From Bacteroidales bacterium (lineage in GTDB: Bacteria > Bacteroidota > Bacteroidia > Bacteroidales > Bacteroidaceae), in assembly GCA_012729225.1 (NCBI GenBank), contig JAAYDO010000139.1, positions 1-64,000 on the forward strand: DNA of 64,000 nucleotides, given 5' to 3'. The notes under the pieces are model-generated. The model did not search any database. It was not told the origin of the DNA and saw nothing but the letters and a program-made list of their open reading frames with translations. The translations under genes and the position numbers were made by a program. Positions within the stretch are counted from its first letter, which is position 1. Each line of letters starts with the position of its first letter. Positions 26,992-36,500 of the stretch are shown here, piece by piece.

Positions 26992-27612
26992 TTAGTTGTT
27001 CAGTTTCTGAATGAAATCCTTGATTGTATTTGAATCTTTCAGTCCAGGGGCTATCTCAAAGCCTGAGTTGAGGTCAATGCCCACAAACATTGGGTGGCTG
27101 TAGGCTTGCACTTTCTCAACATCGGATGGTTGAATGCCTCCAGTAATGAGAAAAGGCTTCTTTCCTTGATAGTGGTGCAGGATGTTCCAGTCAAATACTT
27201 TTCCGCTACCTCCATAACCAGAGAACTTTGTCTCGAAAAGTAGATAGTCCACGCAGTGCTCATACATTTGTGACTTCTCCAGATCCTCTTCTGTTGCGAT
27301 GGCAATCATCTTGATAAGTTTTATCTCTGTGCCCAATATGTTGCGTAGTTGTTGGCAGAAATCAGGGGTTTCATTCCCATGTAGTTGGATCATCTGAAGT
27401 CCGAAGTCCTCCACATGTTTTGCGATGATGGATGGGGACTCATTGACAAACACACCCACTCGCTTCTTCTCCTGTGGAAGATAGCAGGGAACAGCCTTCA
27501 CATATCTGAGTGATGGAGGATAAAAGATAAAGCCTATCCAGTCGAGCCCGTTGATATGGTCGAGTTCTTGAATGTTTTTTGCTTCTCGCATGCCACACAC
27601 TTTCACAATCAT
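26992..27612 (-). CDS. trpF: Phosphoribosylanthranilate isomerase
   Basis: A 206-residue TIM barrel catalysing the Amadori rearrangement of phosphoribosylanthranilate. The catalytic Cys is in the opening 'IVKVCGMRE' and the phosphate-binding end is 'FLITGGIQPSDV'; catalytic Asp probably lies in 'FVGIDLNSGFE'. It overlaps the trpC stop by 4 nt. In enteric bacteria trpC and trpF are fused; here they are separate. Confidence 0.96.
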   Translation of the reverse strand: MIVKVCGMREAKNIQELDHINGLDWIGFIFYPPSLRYVKAVPCYLPQEKKRVGVFVNESPSIIAKHVEDFGLQMIQLHGNETPDFCQQLRNILGTEIKLIKMIAIATEEDLEKSQMYEHCVDYLLFETKFSGYGGSGKVFDWNILHHYQGKKPFLITGGIQPSDVEKVQAYSHPMFVGIDLNSGFEIAPGLKDSNTIKDFIQKLNN

Positions 27613-28412
27613 GCTTCCACCTCCTTGATGAATTGCTGTAAGGCTTCTCCAGGGTTGTCGGCCCTCATGAAAGTCTCGCCAATCAGAAAGCCTCTGAAAC
27701 CAATATTGCGCAACTCTCTTACTGTTTTTGGATCAGAGATACCACTTTCACTTACTAATAGATAGTCTTTTGGCAAAAGAGATACCAAACGGTAGGAGTT
27801 TTCAATATCAGTGTGGAATGTGCCAAGATGTCGGTTGTTTACTCCAACCATGTCAATATTGTCTCCTGCATATTCCAGTTCCTCTTCAGAATGAACCTCT
27901 AAGAGTGTTTCCAGCCCCAATTCGTGAGCAGTATATGCCAATGCTTTGCAGTCTTCCTTCTTTAGGGCCGCTGCTATTAGAAGAATGGCATTTGCGCCTA
28001 TTGCCTTTGCCTGATAGAGTTGGTATTCATCAATGATGAAATCCTTTCTTAAGATGGGACACTTGACCATCGGTCTTGCAATACGGATAAATCCCATGTT
28101 TCCACCAAAGAACTTCTCATCGGTTAAGATAGAAAGTGCGCTTGCTCCATTCTGACAGTATAATGCAGGAATCTCCTCTGGTTTGCCATCTTCCTTAATC
28201 CATCCTTTAGAAGGACTCTTGCGCTTGAACTCTGCAATGATGCCTGAATTGCTTAATGCGAGGGATGTCTTCATGGAGATGACAGGTTTTGTGTTCTCTG
28301 TGATTAATTTAGCTACATTACTATAAAGGAAAGATGGAGTGATTTGTTTTTTCTGGTTCTCCACCTCAATGTGCTTATAGGCAATGATTTCTTCAAGAAT
28401 GTCGTGTGCCAT
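27609..28412 (-). CDS. trpC: Indole-3-glycerol phosphate synthase
   Basis: A 267-residue TIM barrel that closes the indole ring. Motif 'IIAEFKRKSPSKGWI' holds a catalytic Lys and Glu; 'PILRKDFIIDEYQ' provides the second Lys, and 'LVSESGISDP' the phosphate site. Encoded 13 nt after trpD. Confidence 0.97.
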   Translation of the reverse strand: MAHDILEEIIAYKHIEVENQKKQITPSFLYSNVAKLITENTKPVISMKTSLALSNSGIIAEFKRKSPSKGWIKEDGKPEEIPALYCQNGASALSILTDEKFFGGNMGFIRIARPMVKCPILRKDFIIDEYQLYQAKAIGANAILLIAAALKKEDCKALAYTAHELGLETLLEVHSEEELEYAGDNIDMVGVNNRHLGTFHTDIENSYRLVSLLPKDYLLVSESGISDPKTVRELRNIGFRGFLIGETFMRADNPGEALQQFIKEVEA

Positions 28413-28425
28413 TTTTGTTGATGGA

Positions 28426-29421
28426 TTAAGAGTTTATAGTTACAAAGTTCTTGAAGGTCTCAAGTGCTTTTCCACTTTCGAGAGATTCGCGTGCTACGGC
28501 TACGGAATCTGACATGGTAATGTTGGGATTCATGATGCTGATGCCACATGCTGCATTGGCAATGACCACATTCTTCTGAGCCTCAGTGGCAGTTCCTTCC
28601 AGTACGGAATCAAAAATCTTGATGGCATCTTCAGGAGTTTCTCCTCCATAGATGTCTTTTTGCTCAACGTATTTCAGTCCTAAATCCACAGGAGTAAGTA
28701 CCTTTTCAAAGTGTTTGGTGCAGATTTTGAAGCCACTGGTCAATGAGATTTCGTCATACCCGTCATAGGAAGTGATAACGCCATAGTTGTCACCCAAGTA
28801 TTGATGCAGATGGGTGTAGAGGCGAAGTTGTGATTGATTGGCTGTTCCATGTAGAGAGTTCTTAGGGTGGCAGGGATTGACAAGAGGCCCTAATAGGTTG
28901 AAACAGGTAGGTGTGCCAAGTGCCTTACGGGTAGGTCCCACAAACTTCATGCCATAGGCAAAGAGTGGGGCATGGAAATAGCAGATGCCAGTTTCTTCCA
29001 ATGAACGCTTCAATTGATGGATGTCGTCTGAAAACTTCACACCATGTCCCTGCAAGACATTGCTGGCGCCACTTACTGATGAAGAACCGCCATTACCGTG
29101 CTTTGTCACTTGATACCCTGCTCCTGCAATGATAAAAGCAGAACATGTGGAGATGTTGAAGGTGTTCTTTCCATCGCCTCCCGTGCCTACTATATCAAGC
29201 GTGTTATATTCAGAGAAGTCCATGTATTTGCCTGTCTCTAATAGACCTTGACGAAAGCCTAATAGTTCGTCCACCGTTACACCACGAGTTTGAATGGCCA
29301 TCAGCAGAGCAGCAATTTGCTGTACATTATATTTTTCTTCAACGATGTTGAGCATGATTTGATGAGTATCCTCCATTGAAAGAGTATTACCATCAATAAG
29401 TTTCAAAAGATATTGTTTCAT
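28426..29421 (-). CDS. trpD: Anthranilate phosphoribosyltransferase
   Basis: A 331-residue enzyme joining anthranilate with PRPP. 'DIVGTGGDGKNTFNIST' is the PRPP loop, 'KHGNGGSSSVSGASNVL' a second binding segment. It is monofunctional, not fused with the glutaminase. An 81-nt gap separates it from trpG, without an obvious signal. Confidence 0.97.
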   Translation of the reverse strand: MKQYLLKLIDGNTLSMEDTHQIMLNIVEEKYNVQQIAALLMAIQTRGVTVDELLGFRQGLLETGKYMDFSEYNTLDIVGTGGDGKNTFNISTCSAFIIAGAGYQVTKHGNGGSSSVSGASNVLQGHGVKFSDDIHQLKRSLEETGICYFHAPLFAYGMKFVGPTRKALGTPTCFNLLGPLVNPCHPKNSLHGTANQSQLRLYTHLHQYLGDNYGVITSYDGYDEISLTSGFKICTKHFEKVLTPVDLGLKYVEQKDIYGGETPEDAIKIFDSVLEGTATEAQKNVVIANAACGISIMNPNITMSDSVAVARESLESGKALETFKNFVTINS

Positions 29422-29502
29422 TCTTTATTTGTTAGAAATTTTATAATGCCATTAGGTAATGAAGCCTATGGTTCTAAATTTGTTTTTCCCTTTAATGGTA
29501 TG

Positions 29503-30069
29503 TTATCTTTTCAACCAGTTTTCAATGATTTTCTTTCCCACTGGAGTCAGCACGCTTTCAGGATGAAACTGAATGCCTCTGATGTCATATTCCTTGTGTC
29601 TTAGTGACATAATAAAACCTTCCTCACTCACGCTGGTTACTTCCAGACTATTTGGAAGATCCTCTTGGCTCACCACCCATGAGTGGTATCTTCCCACTTC
29701 TATTTGTTTAGGAAGGTCTTCAAACAGTTTGTCGTCTTTGGTGATATTGCTAGGGGTGGCCACACCATGATACACTTCACTAAGATTGGTCAGTTTTGCT
29801 CCAAAGCATTCTCCTATGGCTTGATGTCCCAGACACACTCCCAAGATAGGCTTCTTGCCAGCATATTCCTTTATTACATTGAGCAGCAGACCCGCCTCGC
29901 TTGGTATGCCTGGACCAGGAGAAAGGATAATCTTGTCGAATCTCTCCAGCATATCCATCTCAAATTGGTCGTTTCTCAAAACAGTCACTTCTGCACCCAG
30001 TTCTTTTACAAGATGACTTAGATTATAAGTAAATGAGTCGTAGTTGTCGATAATTACGATCTTTTTCAT
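29503..30069 (-). CDS. trpG: Anthranilate synthase glutamine amidotransferase component
   Basis: A 188-residue class I amidotransferase providing ammonia to TrpE. Nucleophile Cys is in 'ILGVCLGHQAIGE', oxyanion loop in 'SPGPGIPSEAG', and the His-Glu pair in 'GIQFHPESVLT'. It could in principle also serve 4-amino-4-deoxychorismate synthase (PabA role), but the operon position favours tryptophan. Confidence 0.96.
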   Translation of the reverse strand: MKKIVIIDNYDSFTYNLSHLVKELGAEVTVLRNDQFEMDMLERFDKIILSPGPGIPSEAGLLLNVIKEYAGKKPILGVCLGHQAIGECFGAKLTNLSEVYHGVATPSNITKDDKLFEDLPKQIEVGRYHSWVVSQEDLPNSLEVTSVSEEGFIMSLRHKEYDIRGIQFHPESVLTPVGKKIIENWLKR

Positions 30070-30095
30070 GTTCTTTTCATTTTTTATGGTGAAAA

Positions 30096-31490
30096 CTAAA
30101 GTTCCTCGGCCATGATGATGGCTTTTCTGAGTGCCCCCAATTTATTGTTTACTTCTTGAAGTTCATATTCCACATTGCTCTTGGCTACAATACCGCCTCC
30201 TGCCTGAAACCATAGTTGATTATTTCGGCTTACAAATGTGCGGATTGTGATGGCTTGATTCAGATTTCCATTAAAACCGATGCTACCTACGCATCCTCCG
30301 TAAGCTCCACGATTGTGTGGCTCATATTCAGAGATTAGTTGCATGGCTCTTACTTTCGGAGCTCCAGAGAGAGTTCCTGCCGGGAAAGTCTCAATAAAAG
30401 TCTTGATAGGGTCTGCATCCTTATTCAGTTCACCACTCACTCTTGATACAAGATGAATAACGTGGCTGTAGAATTGCATGTCCTTATAGAAATCTACTTT
30501 TACATCGTGGCAATTGCGTGAAAGGTCATTGCGAGCTAAATCTACCAGCATGACATGTTCAGCATTCTCTTTCGGATCGTTTTGCAAATAAAGTGCATTC
30601 TTCTTGTCTTGTTCCGCATTTCCTGTACGTTTGGTTGTCCCTGCTATTGGGTCTATATATGCTCTCCTTTCTTCCACTCTACAGTGAGTCTCAGGACTTG
30701 ATCCAAAGATTCTGAAGCCGCCAAAATCCAAGTAGAATAAATAAGGTGAAGGATTGATGCTTCTCAATGCACGATAGAGTTTGAAGTCATCACCTTCATA
30801 TTTCTGTTCGAAGCGTCTTGAGAGCACAATCTGGAAAACATCTCCTCTCAGACAGTGCTGGATGCCTTTTCGGATATTCTCTCTGTGTTCATCATCAGTT
30901 AGTGTGGATTGATAACAACCCACAGGGTGAAACTCGAACTGTTGGTAAGGACGATGGTTCACATCGTGCTCCAATTGTTTTAAGTCATCCTCTTCCCCTT
31001 CCGTTAGAAGTTCGATGAGAGTCAGTTCGTTCTTGAAGTGATTGAACGCCACATAATCTTTATAAAGAATGTATAGAAGGTCAGGAGCGTCATTCTGGTC
31101 CTGTGTTTCATCCTTCACGTTGATATCTTCAAAATAGCGTACAGCGTTGAACGATGTGTAGCCATAAAGACCGCAATCTTCCGCATGTTCACCTTCCACC
31201 TTGAAATTCCCCAAGAACTCATTGATTAAACAGGATGTGTCATAGTCCTTGGAGATGGTTTTGCGAGTTTCCTTTCCGTCAGGGAATCTCATCACACCTG
31301 TTCCGTGTTCTACCGATACACTTCCGATAGGATGTAGGCAGATAAACGAGCGGCTGTGGCTTCCGTCATGATAATCCGAGCTTTCCATGAGTGCGCTTTG
31401 TGGGTAAGCGTCACGAACGCGTAGATAAACGCTCACAGGGGTATTGAGGTCGCCAAGAATTTTTCTCGTGGCTGTATGATAGTTATACAT
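30096..31490 (-). CDS. trpE: Anthranilate synthase component I
   Basis: A 464-residue chorismate-utilising enzyme making anthranilate with TrpG. The N-terminal 'SALMESSDYHDG' corresponds to the LLES Trp feedback-inhibition motif, with Met for the second Leu. Catalytic segments 'PIAGTTKRTGNAEQD', 'LVDLARNDLSR' and 'GTLSGAPKVRAMQLI' are present. It lies 104 nt after trpB; the gap contains a small GAATC-ccc-GATTC hairpin near 31584. Confidence 0.96.
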   Translation of the reverse strand: MYNYHTATRKILGDLNTPVSVYLRVRDAYPQSALMESSDYHDGSHSRSFICLHPIGSVSVEHGTGVMRFPDGKETRKTISKDYDTSCLINEFLGNFKVEGEHAEDCGLYGYTSFNAVRYFEDINVKDETQDQNDAPDLLYILYKDYVAFNHFKNELTLIELLTEGEEDDLKQLEHDVNHRPYQQFEFHPVGCYQSTLTDDEHRENIRKGIQHCLRGDVFQIVLSRRFEQKYEGDDFKLYRALRSINPSPYLFYLDFGGFRIFGSSPETHCRVEERRAYIDPIAGTTKRTGNAEQDKKNALYLQNDPKENAEHVMLVDLARNDLSRNCHDVKVDFYKDMQFYSHVIHLVSRVSGELNKDADPIKTFIETFPAGTLSGAPKVRAMQLISEYEPHNRGAYGGCVGSIGFNGNLNQAITIRTFVSRNNQLWFQAGGGIVAKSNVEYELQEVNNKLGALRKAIIMAEEL

Positions 31491-31594
31491 AATTGTGTCG
31501 TTTTTGTTTGGTTGATGTATTGTGGCTATTTTGAAGTACCACGTGTTCTATACAGTATTGTTTTTAGTGAGAAGCGAATCCCCGATTCACGATG

Positions 31595-32779
31595 CTACTT
31601 CTTATGATGAAGATAGGTGTCCAAATCTTTATCACCTCTTCCGCTCACAGTGAGCACTACTACTGTATCCTTTGTGAATTGGTCTTTTACTTTGGGCAGA
31701 AGTGCCAAGATATGAGCACTTTCGAGAGCAGGAATGATTCCTTCCATTCGGGTTAGTTCAAAGGCTGCCTCCAGGGCTTCATCATCATTTGCCGCCAGTA
31801 CCAAGGCTCTTTCCTTGTCGTAGAGATTGCAGTGGAGAGGTCCTGTGCCTGGATAGTCCAGTCCTGCGGAGATAGAGTAAGGCTCTATGATTTGCCCGTC
31901 TTCTGTTTGCATCACTTTGATACGGCTACCGTGCAACACACCTACGGTTCCCACTTGCAGGCTTGCTGCGGTCTCTCCCGATTCTACACCCAGACCGCCT
32001 GCCTCGCCCAGTATGATCTTCACTCTCTCATCATCTATGTAGTGGTAGATTGTTCCAGCAGCATTGCTGCCTCCTCCCACACATGCCATGAGACAATCGG
32101 GGTAGTCTCTGCCTATCTTTTCTTTCAGTTGCCATTTGATTTCCTCCGAAATCACGCTCTGAAGTATTGCCACCATGTCGGGGTAAGGATGAGGACCTAC
32201 AGTTGAGCCAATGATGTAGAAGGTGTCTTCTGGATGGCAACACCAGTCTCTGATAGCCTCGTTGGTGGCGTCTTTCAATGTTTTGTTGCCGCTCTCTACA
32301 GGTATAACGGTTGCGCCCAACATCTTCATTCTTTCTACATTCACGTGCTGACGTTCTACATCGAGTGCTCCCTGATACACCGTGCAAGGCATGTTCATCA
32401 GTGCGCAAGCAGTTGCGGTAGCCACACCGTGTTGTCCTGCTCCAGTCTCAGCAATGATTCGTGTCTTGCCCATCTTCTTCGCCAAAAGAATTTGTCCCAG
32501 TGCATTGTTAATCTTGTGTGCGCCTGTATGGTTCAAGTCTTCACGCTTCAGGTAGAGTTTGCAACCATATTTCTCGCTCATGCGCTTGGCAAAATAGAGT
32601 GGTGAAGGACGACCCACATAGTCTTTCAGTAGTGCATGATACTCGGCTTTAAATTCCTCACTCTCCAGAATGGGAAGATATGCCTTCTTCAGATTCTCTA
32701 CTGTCTTATAGAGAATTTCTGGGATGTAAGCACCTCCAAATTCTCCATAGAAGCCATTGTTGTCCACTTGATAACTCAT
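31595..32779 (-). CDS. trpB: Tryptophan synthase beta chain
   Basis: A 394-residue PLP enzyme joining indole and serine. The Schiff-base Lys is in '[14 protein letters not shown]', the phosphate cradle in '[11 protein letters not shown]'. It is the first structural gene after the attenuator, a gene order (B-E-G-D-C-F-A) typical of Bacteroidetes, where trpB and trpA are at opposite ends. Confidence 0.97.
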   Translation of the reverse strand: MSYQVDNNGFYGEFGGAYIPEILYKTVENLKKAYLPILESEEFKAEYHALLKDYVGRPSPLYFAKRMSEKYGCKLYLKREDLNHTGAHKINNALGQILLAKKMGKTRIIAETGAGQHGVATATACALMNMPCTVYQGALDVERQHVNVERMKMLGATVIPVESGNKTLKDATNEAIRDWCCHPEDTFYIIGSTVGPHPYPDMVAILQSVISEEIKWQLKEKIGRDYPDCLMACVGGGSNAAGTIYHYIDDERVKIILGEAGGLGVESGETAASLQVGTVGVLHGSRIKVMQTEDGQIIEPYSISAGLDYPGTGPLHCNLYDKERALVLAANDDEALEAAFELTRMEGIIPALESAHILALLPKVKDQFTKDTVVVLTVSGRGDKDLDTYLHHKK

Positions 32780-32828
32780 AATTCTTTTATTGTTAGTAAT
32801 TTTTATTTTTATTGTGAAAGTAAATAAA

Positions 32829-32861
32829 CAAAAAGAGCCTACCGCAAGTACGATAGGCTCT
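32829..32861 (-). terminator. trp attenuator terminator
   Basis: AGAGCCTA...TAGGCTCT forms an 8-bp stem, extendable by two CG pairs, followed on the minus strand by TTTTTGTTT. It stands 49 nt before trpB and 24 nt after the leader-peptide stop codon, so it is well placed to end transcription when tryptophan is plentiful. Confidence 0.9.
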
Positions 32862-32946
32862 CATTTATATGCTATGCTGTATATTTTATCTTTGCATAGG
32901 GGAAATGACCATCTCTCTCGCGATTTTATTGAATCCCAAGCTATGC
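32861..32946 (-). promoter_or_regulatory. trp leader pairing segments 1, 2 and 3
   Basis: Three mutually exclusive pairings are visible. GCATAGC occurs over the second Trp codon (minus strand, 32946-32940) and again after the stop codon (32877-32871); CTATGC at 32899-32894 can pair with either. The second pairing is extended by TCATTT (32908-32903) with AAATGA (32866-32861), which touches the terminator stem. This fits an attenuator in which a ribosome stalled at the Trp codons frees the antiterminator. Confidence 0.7.
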
Positions 32947-32969
32947 CAACGCCAATATGTGTTAAACAT
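32886..32969 (-). CDS. trpL: trp operon leader peptide, 27 aa
   Basis: A short ORF absent from the track reads MFNTYWRWHSLGFNKIAREM and ends MQR-stop. Two Trp codons lie at positions 6 and 8 (Trp-Arg-Trp), between the trp promoter and the attenuator hairpin. Classical trp leaders have closely spaced Trp codons whose slow decoding under starvation prevents termination. The ATG begins about 30 nt from the predicted transcription start. The peptide itself probably has no function. Confidence 0.85.
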   Translation of the reverse strand: MFNTYWRWHSLGFNKIAREMVISPMQR

Positions 32970-33003
32970 CTGTGTCATTTCTCCGAAATTTTCATTTCGC
33001 TTG

Positions 33004-33035
33004 CAAAGTAATGTCATTTTTTGCAAATGACCAAA
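33004..33035 (-). promoter_or_regulatory. Promoter of the trp operon
   Basis: On the minus strand TTTG (33035-33032), a 20-nt spacer and TTACTTTG (33011-33004) resemble the Bacteroidetes -33/-7 pattern with one deviation in the -7 box. It lies between the stop of the 259-aa protein gene and the leader peptide. Confidence 0.65.
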
Positions 33036-33064
33036 CTTTTTACCTAAAAAAATACTCTTTCGTT

Positions 33065-33844
33065 TTATTTTATCAAGAAAGTCTTTCCTTTTGTCACATA
33101 AGTACCCTTCTGCATGCGCTGAATGTCATCTACTGTCACCTGTTTCGCCACTGTCATACCAGAGAGGTTATACACATCCACTCTTTCTCCCTTCTTCACG
33201 ATAGAGGTCACGCCCGTCACATCCTCGTCAATATGGTTGGTCTTAAGCAGGGTAGAGTTGCCTTTAGACATCTTCACATAACAGCGAGTGGCATAGAATC
33301 CGTTGGTGGCTTCATCCACATTCACAAATGCAGCCTCGCCATTGTTCTTTGCCAAGATACCATACAGACCTTCTGAGTCCAGATGTGTCTGCGCCCCCGA
33401 CATAATAACAGTCTCACCACTACCTTCTGCAGTATAGACCAACTGTGGCGTACCTTTTATAATCTGTGCATTTTCCACCACAAATTTCTTAGATCCACTT
33501 TCTCCAGCATAATAGAGGATATAAGGGGTGTTAGGCTTGATGCCCTCCTTTTTGCAGTTCTGAAAGTTCAGTTTCACGTTCAGCCCGTCGTTCTCCACAC
33601 CCACCAACTTTTCCAGTTTGCAGTCACTGCCAAATACCTCGTCCACCTGTTCGGCACTCATGGCAAACGGGAGAGATAACGTGTTCCACTGGTTAAAGAG
33701 ATAGCGGCTAATGGACACGTTCAATGTCTGACCTGCATACTTTTCCAGATCAGTTCCTTTGTAAGTGCTCAAAGTCAATGTCTGCTGAGCCGATACGCCT
33801 ATGCAACTGAGTGCAAAAGCCGTTGTAAGTAATAGTTTCTTCAT
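33065..33844 (-). CDS. Secreted protein with type IX-like C-terminal sorting domain
   Basis: A 259-residue protein with a Sec signal (MKKLLLTTAFALSCIGVSAQ). The last 75 residues, 'GERVDVYNLSGMTVAKQVTV' to 'GTYVTKGKTFLIK', look like the short C-terminal beta domain (type A sorting-like, 'VYNLSG...GxY') common in Prevotella secreted proteins and recognised by the type IX secretion system. The central part is beta-rich with no named domain. Function unknown; it ends directly before the trp promoter. Confidence 0.78.
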   Translation of the reverse strand: MKKLLLTTAFALSCIGVSAQQTLTLSTYKGTDLEKYAGQTLNVSISRYLFNQWNTLSLPFAMSAEQVDEVFGSDCKLEKLVGVENDGLNVKLNFQNCKKEGIKPNTPYILYYAGESGSKKFVVENAQIIKGTPQLVYTAEGSGETVIMSGAQTHLDSEGLYGILAKNNGEAAFVNVDEATNGFYATRCYVKMSKGNSTLLKTNHIDEDVTGVTSIVKKGERVDVYNLSGMTVAKQVTVDDIQRMQKGTYVTKGKTFLIK

Positions 33845-34117
33845 AAGCTTTTATTATATAATAATGTGTAACATGTTTATGTTTGGTAAAGAGTGAAAAC
33901 ATGGAAAACCATTACACCAATGGAAGAACGTTTGAGCAGGCGGTCGCAGTGGTATAAATCGACTTCCCTCTCCTTTTCTGTGAATGTGTTATCACGCTGA
34001 TTCTCCACGGAATGATGATTTTGTGGCAAAATTAAGGAAAATGTTTGAAATGAGCAATGTTTTTTTCTTAAAATGTTATAACTTTGCATTCAAAATTCAA
34101 AATCTAAATTTCACTCA

Positions 34118-36307
34118 ATGGCTGCAAGACTAAGATTCAAGGTGGTGGACGAGGCGTTCAAGCGTAGTCCTGTATTTGTGGAACAACCCAAAGAGCGCCC
34201 AAGCGAGTATTTCGGAAAGTATGTCTTCAACAAGCAGAAGATGTATAAGTATCTACCAGCCAAGGTGTATGAAAAGATGTGTGATGTGATTGACAATGGT
34301 GCACCTTTCGACCGCACTATTGCCGATGCTGTGGCTCAAGGCATCAAGACCTGGGCTATAGAGAATGGAGTCACACACTACACCCATTGGTTTCAACCTC
34401 TTACAGAGGGTACTGCACAGAAACATGATGGTTTTGTGGAGCACGACTGGAAGGGGGGCATGGTAGAGGAGTTCGAAGGCAAGTTGTTGGTTCAGCAAGA
34501 GCCTGACGCCAGTTCCTTTCCCTCGGGCGGTATCCGATCCACCTTCGAGGCTCGTGGCTATTCAGCATGGGATCCCACCTCGCCTGTCTTTATCATTGGC
34601 GACACATTGATGATTCCGACCATCTTTATTTCTTATACGGGTGAAGCACTCGACTACAAAGTGCCTCTCAAGAAGGCTCTTCATGCAGTTGATAAGGCTG
34701 CTACAGCCGTGGCTCAATACTTCTATCCTGATACGAAGAAAGTTCTCACCAACCTTGGTTGGGAACAGGAATATTTCCTTGTTGATGAGTCGCTTTATGC
34801 AGCACGTCCAGACCTTGTCATGACAGGTCGCACTCTCATGGGGCATGATTCAGCCAAGAATCAGCAGATGGATGACCATTATTTTGGCTCTATCCCTGCT
34901 CGTGTGGAAGAATTCATGAAGGATATAGAGATTCAGGCTCTTCATCTTGGCATTCCTTGCAAGACTCGGCATAACGAAGTTGCACCTAACCAGTTCGAAC
35001 TTGCTCCGATTTTCGAAGAGTGCAATTTGGCTGTCGATCACAACATGCTCATGATGTCTATCATGAAGAATGTGGCACGCAAGCACGGTTTTCGTTGTCT
35101 CCTCCATGAGAAGCCTTTCAAAGGCGTGAATGGTTCGGGCAAACACAACAACTGGTCGCTCGCTACCGATACGGGTGTGCTTCTGCATGCTCCAGGCAAG
35201 ACTGATATGGACAACCTCCGTTTCGTCACCTTCACGGTGGAGACGCTGAAGGCCGTGTATGACCACAATGGACTCATCAAGGCCTCCATCATGAGTGCCA
35301 CCAATGCCCATCGTCTGGGAGCAAATGAGGCTCCTCCAGCCATCATATCCTCTTTCTTGGGCAAAACTGTCACCGACCTCATCGACCATGTGGAGAAGGC
35401 TGACGATGGCAATCTCTCAATGGCTGGCAAGACTTCCTTCAATCTTCAGTTGCCGTCACTTCCAGAGCTTCTCATAGACAATACAGATCGCAACCGCACC
35501 TCTCCTTTTGCCTTCACAGGCAATCGCTTTGAGTTTCGTGCTGTGGGTGCTGAGGCAAACTGTGCTTCTGCCATGCTCACTCTCAACAGTGCCATGGCTG
35601 AAGCTCTCACAAGTTTCAAAGAGCGTGTGGACGCACTCATTGCCGATGGTAATGCCAAGGAGGCAGCTATCCTCAAGATTGTGCGTGACGATATTAAATA
35701 TGTCAAGCCCATTATCTTCAATGGCAATGGTTACAGTGATGAATGGAAAGCCGAAGCCGCCAAGCGTGGTCTTGATTGTGAGACATCTGCTCCTCTCATT
35801 TTCGACAACTATCTTTCCGAGTCGTCCATCAAGATGTTTGAATCCACTAATGTCATGCATCTCAATGAACTTCAGGCTCGCAACGAGATTAAGTGGGAGA
35901 CTTACACCAAGAAGGTGCAGATCGAGTCTCGCATCTTTGGCGATCTCTGCCTCAACCATATCATACCTGTAGTGACCAAATATCAGTCTATGCTGATTGA
36001 CAATGTTCATAAGGTGCAGGGCATTTTCCCTGCAGAAAAGGCACAGAAGATTTCCAAGGAAAACCTCTATCTCATCGAGAAAATCTCTGATCATGAGTCC
36101 TTCATCATCGAGAATGTTGAGAAGATGGTAAATGCTCGCAAGATTGCCAATCGTATAGAGTCGGTGCGTGAGAAGGCTATTGCCTATCATGACACTGTCG
36201 CTCCTCTTCTTGAAGAGATTCGTTATCATGTGGATGAGCTTGAGACCATCATTGACGATGAGGCTTGGCCACTTCCAAAATACCGTGAACTTCTTTTCAT
36301 CCGATAA
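34118..36307 (+). CDS. glnN: Type III glutamine synthetase
   Basis: A 729-residue glutamine synthetase of the GSIII class, characteristic of Bacteroidetes and cyanobacteria, forming glutamine from glutamate, ammonia and ATP. 'PSGGIRSTFEARGYSAWDP' is the GSIII-specific N-terminal block; 'RHNEVAPNQFELAPIFEE' carries metal-ligand Glu residues; 'GVNGSGKHNNWSLATDTG' binds ATP/ammonia; 'NRTSPFAFTGNRFEFR' ends the active site. Much longer than the approximately 450-470 residues of GSI. A -7 box TAACTTTG lies at 34079-34086, about 30 nt upstream. It uses many C-ending codons, compatible with high expression. Own promoter and terminator, monocistronic. Confidence 0.97.
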   Translation: MAARLRFKVVDEAFKRSPVFVEQPKERPSEYFGKYVFNKQKMYKYLPAKVYEKMCDVIDNGAPFDRTIADAVAQGIKTWAIENGVTHYTHWFQPLTEGTAQKHDGFVEHDWKGGMVEEFEGKLLVQQEPDASSFPSGGIRSTFEARGYSAWDPTSPVFIIGDTLMIPTIFISYTGEALDYKVPLKKALHAVDKAATAVAQYFYPDTKKVLTNLGWEQEYFLVDESLYAARPDLVMTGRTLMGHDSAKNQQMDDHYFGSIPARVEEFMKDIEIQALHLGIPCKTRHNEVAPNQFELAPIFEECNLAVDHNMLMMSIMKNVARKHGFRCLLHEKPFKGVNGSGKHNNWSLATDTGVLLHAPGKTDMDNLRFVTFTVETLKAVYDHNGLIKASIMSATNAHRLGANEAPPAIISSFLGKTVTDLIDHVEKADDGNLSMAGKTSFNLQLPSLPELLIDNTDRNRTSPFAFTGNRFEFRAVGAEANCASAMLTLNSAMAEALTSFKERVDALIADGNAKEAAILKIVRDDIKYVKPIIFNGNGYSDEWKAEAAKRGLDCETSAPLIFDNYLSESSIKMFESTNVMHLNELQARNEIKWETYTKKVQIESRIFGDLCLNHIIPVVTKYQSMLIDNVHKVQGIFPAEKAQKISKENLYLIEKISDHESFIIENVEKMVNARKIANRIESVREKAIAYHDTVAPLLEEIRYHVDELETIIDDEAWPLPKYRELLFIR

Positions 36308-36334
36308 ATGGACTGGAGAAGTCTTATTCGCAGA

Positions 36335-36372
36335 CAAGGAGGGGAGAATGCAATTGCGTTCTCCCCTCCTTG
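36335..36372. terminator. Hairpin after glnN
   Basis: CAAGGAGGGGAGAATGC-AATT-GCGTTCTCCCCTCCTTG forms a stem of about 17 bp with one G-T pair just 28 nt after the glnN stop. A poly-T tail is lacking, so it may end transcription weakly or protect the mRNA 3' end. Confidence 0.75.
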
Positions 36373-36500
36373 CCTATGGGTAGAGATACTTAATACTGTA
36401 GATAGAGATACTTAATGATGGTGTGGATTCTTTCAGTTTCGTTACCTGTAGATGTTGCGTGCTTCTTCCTCCAGAATCTTCCTTGTTCTTATTGCTTCAA

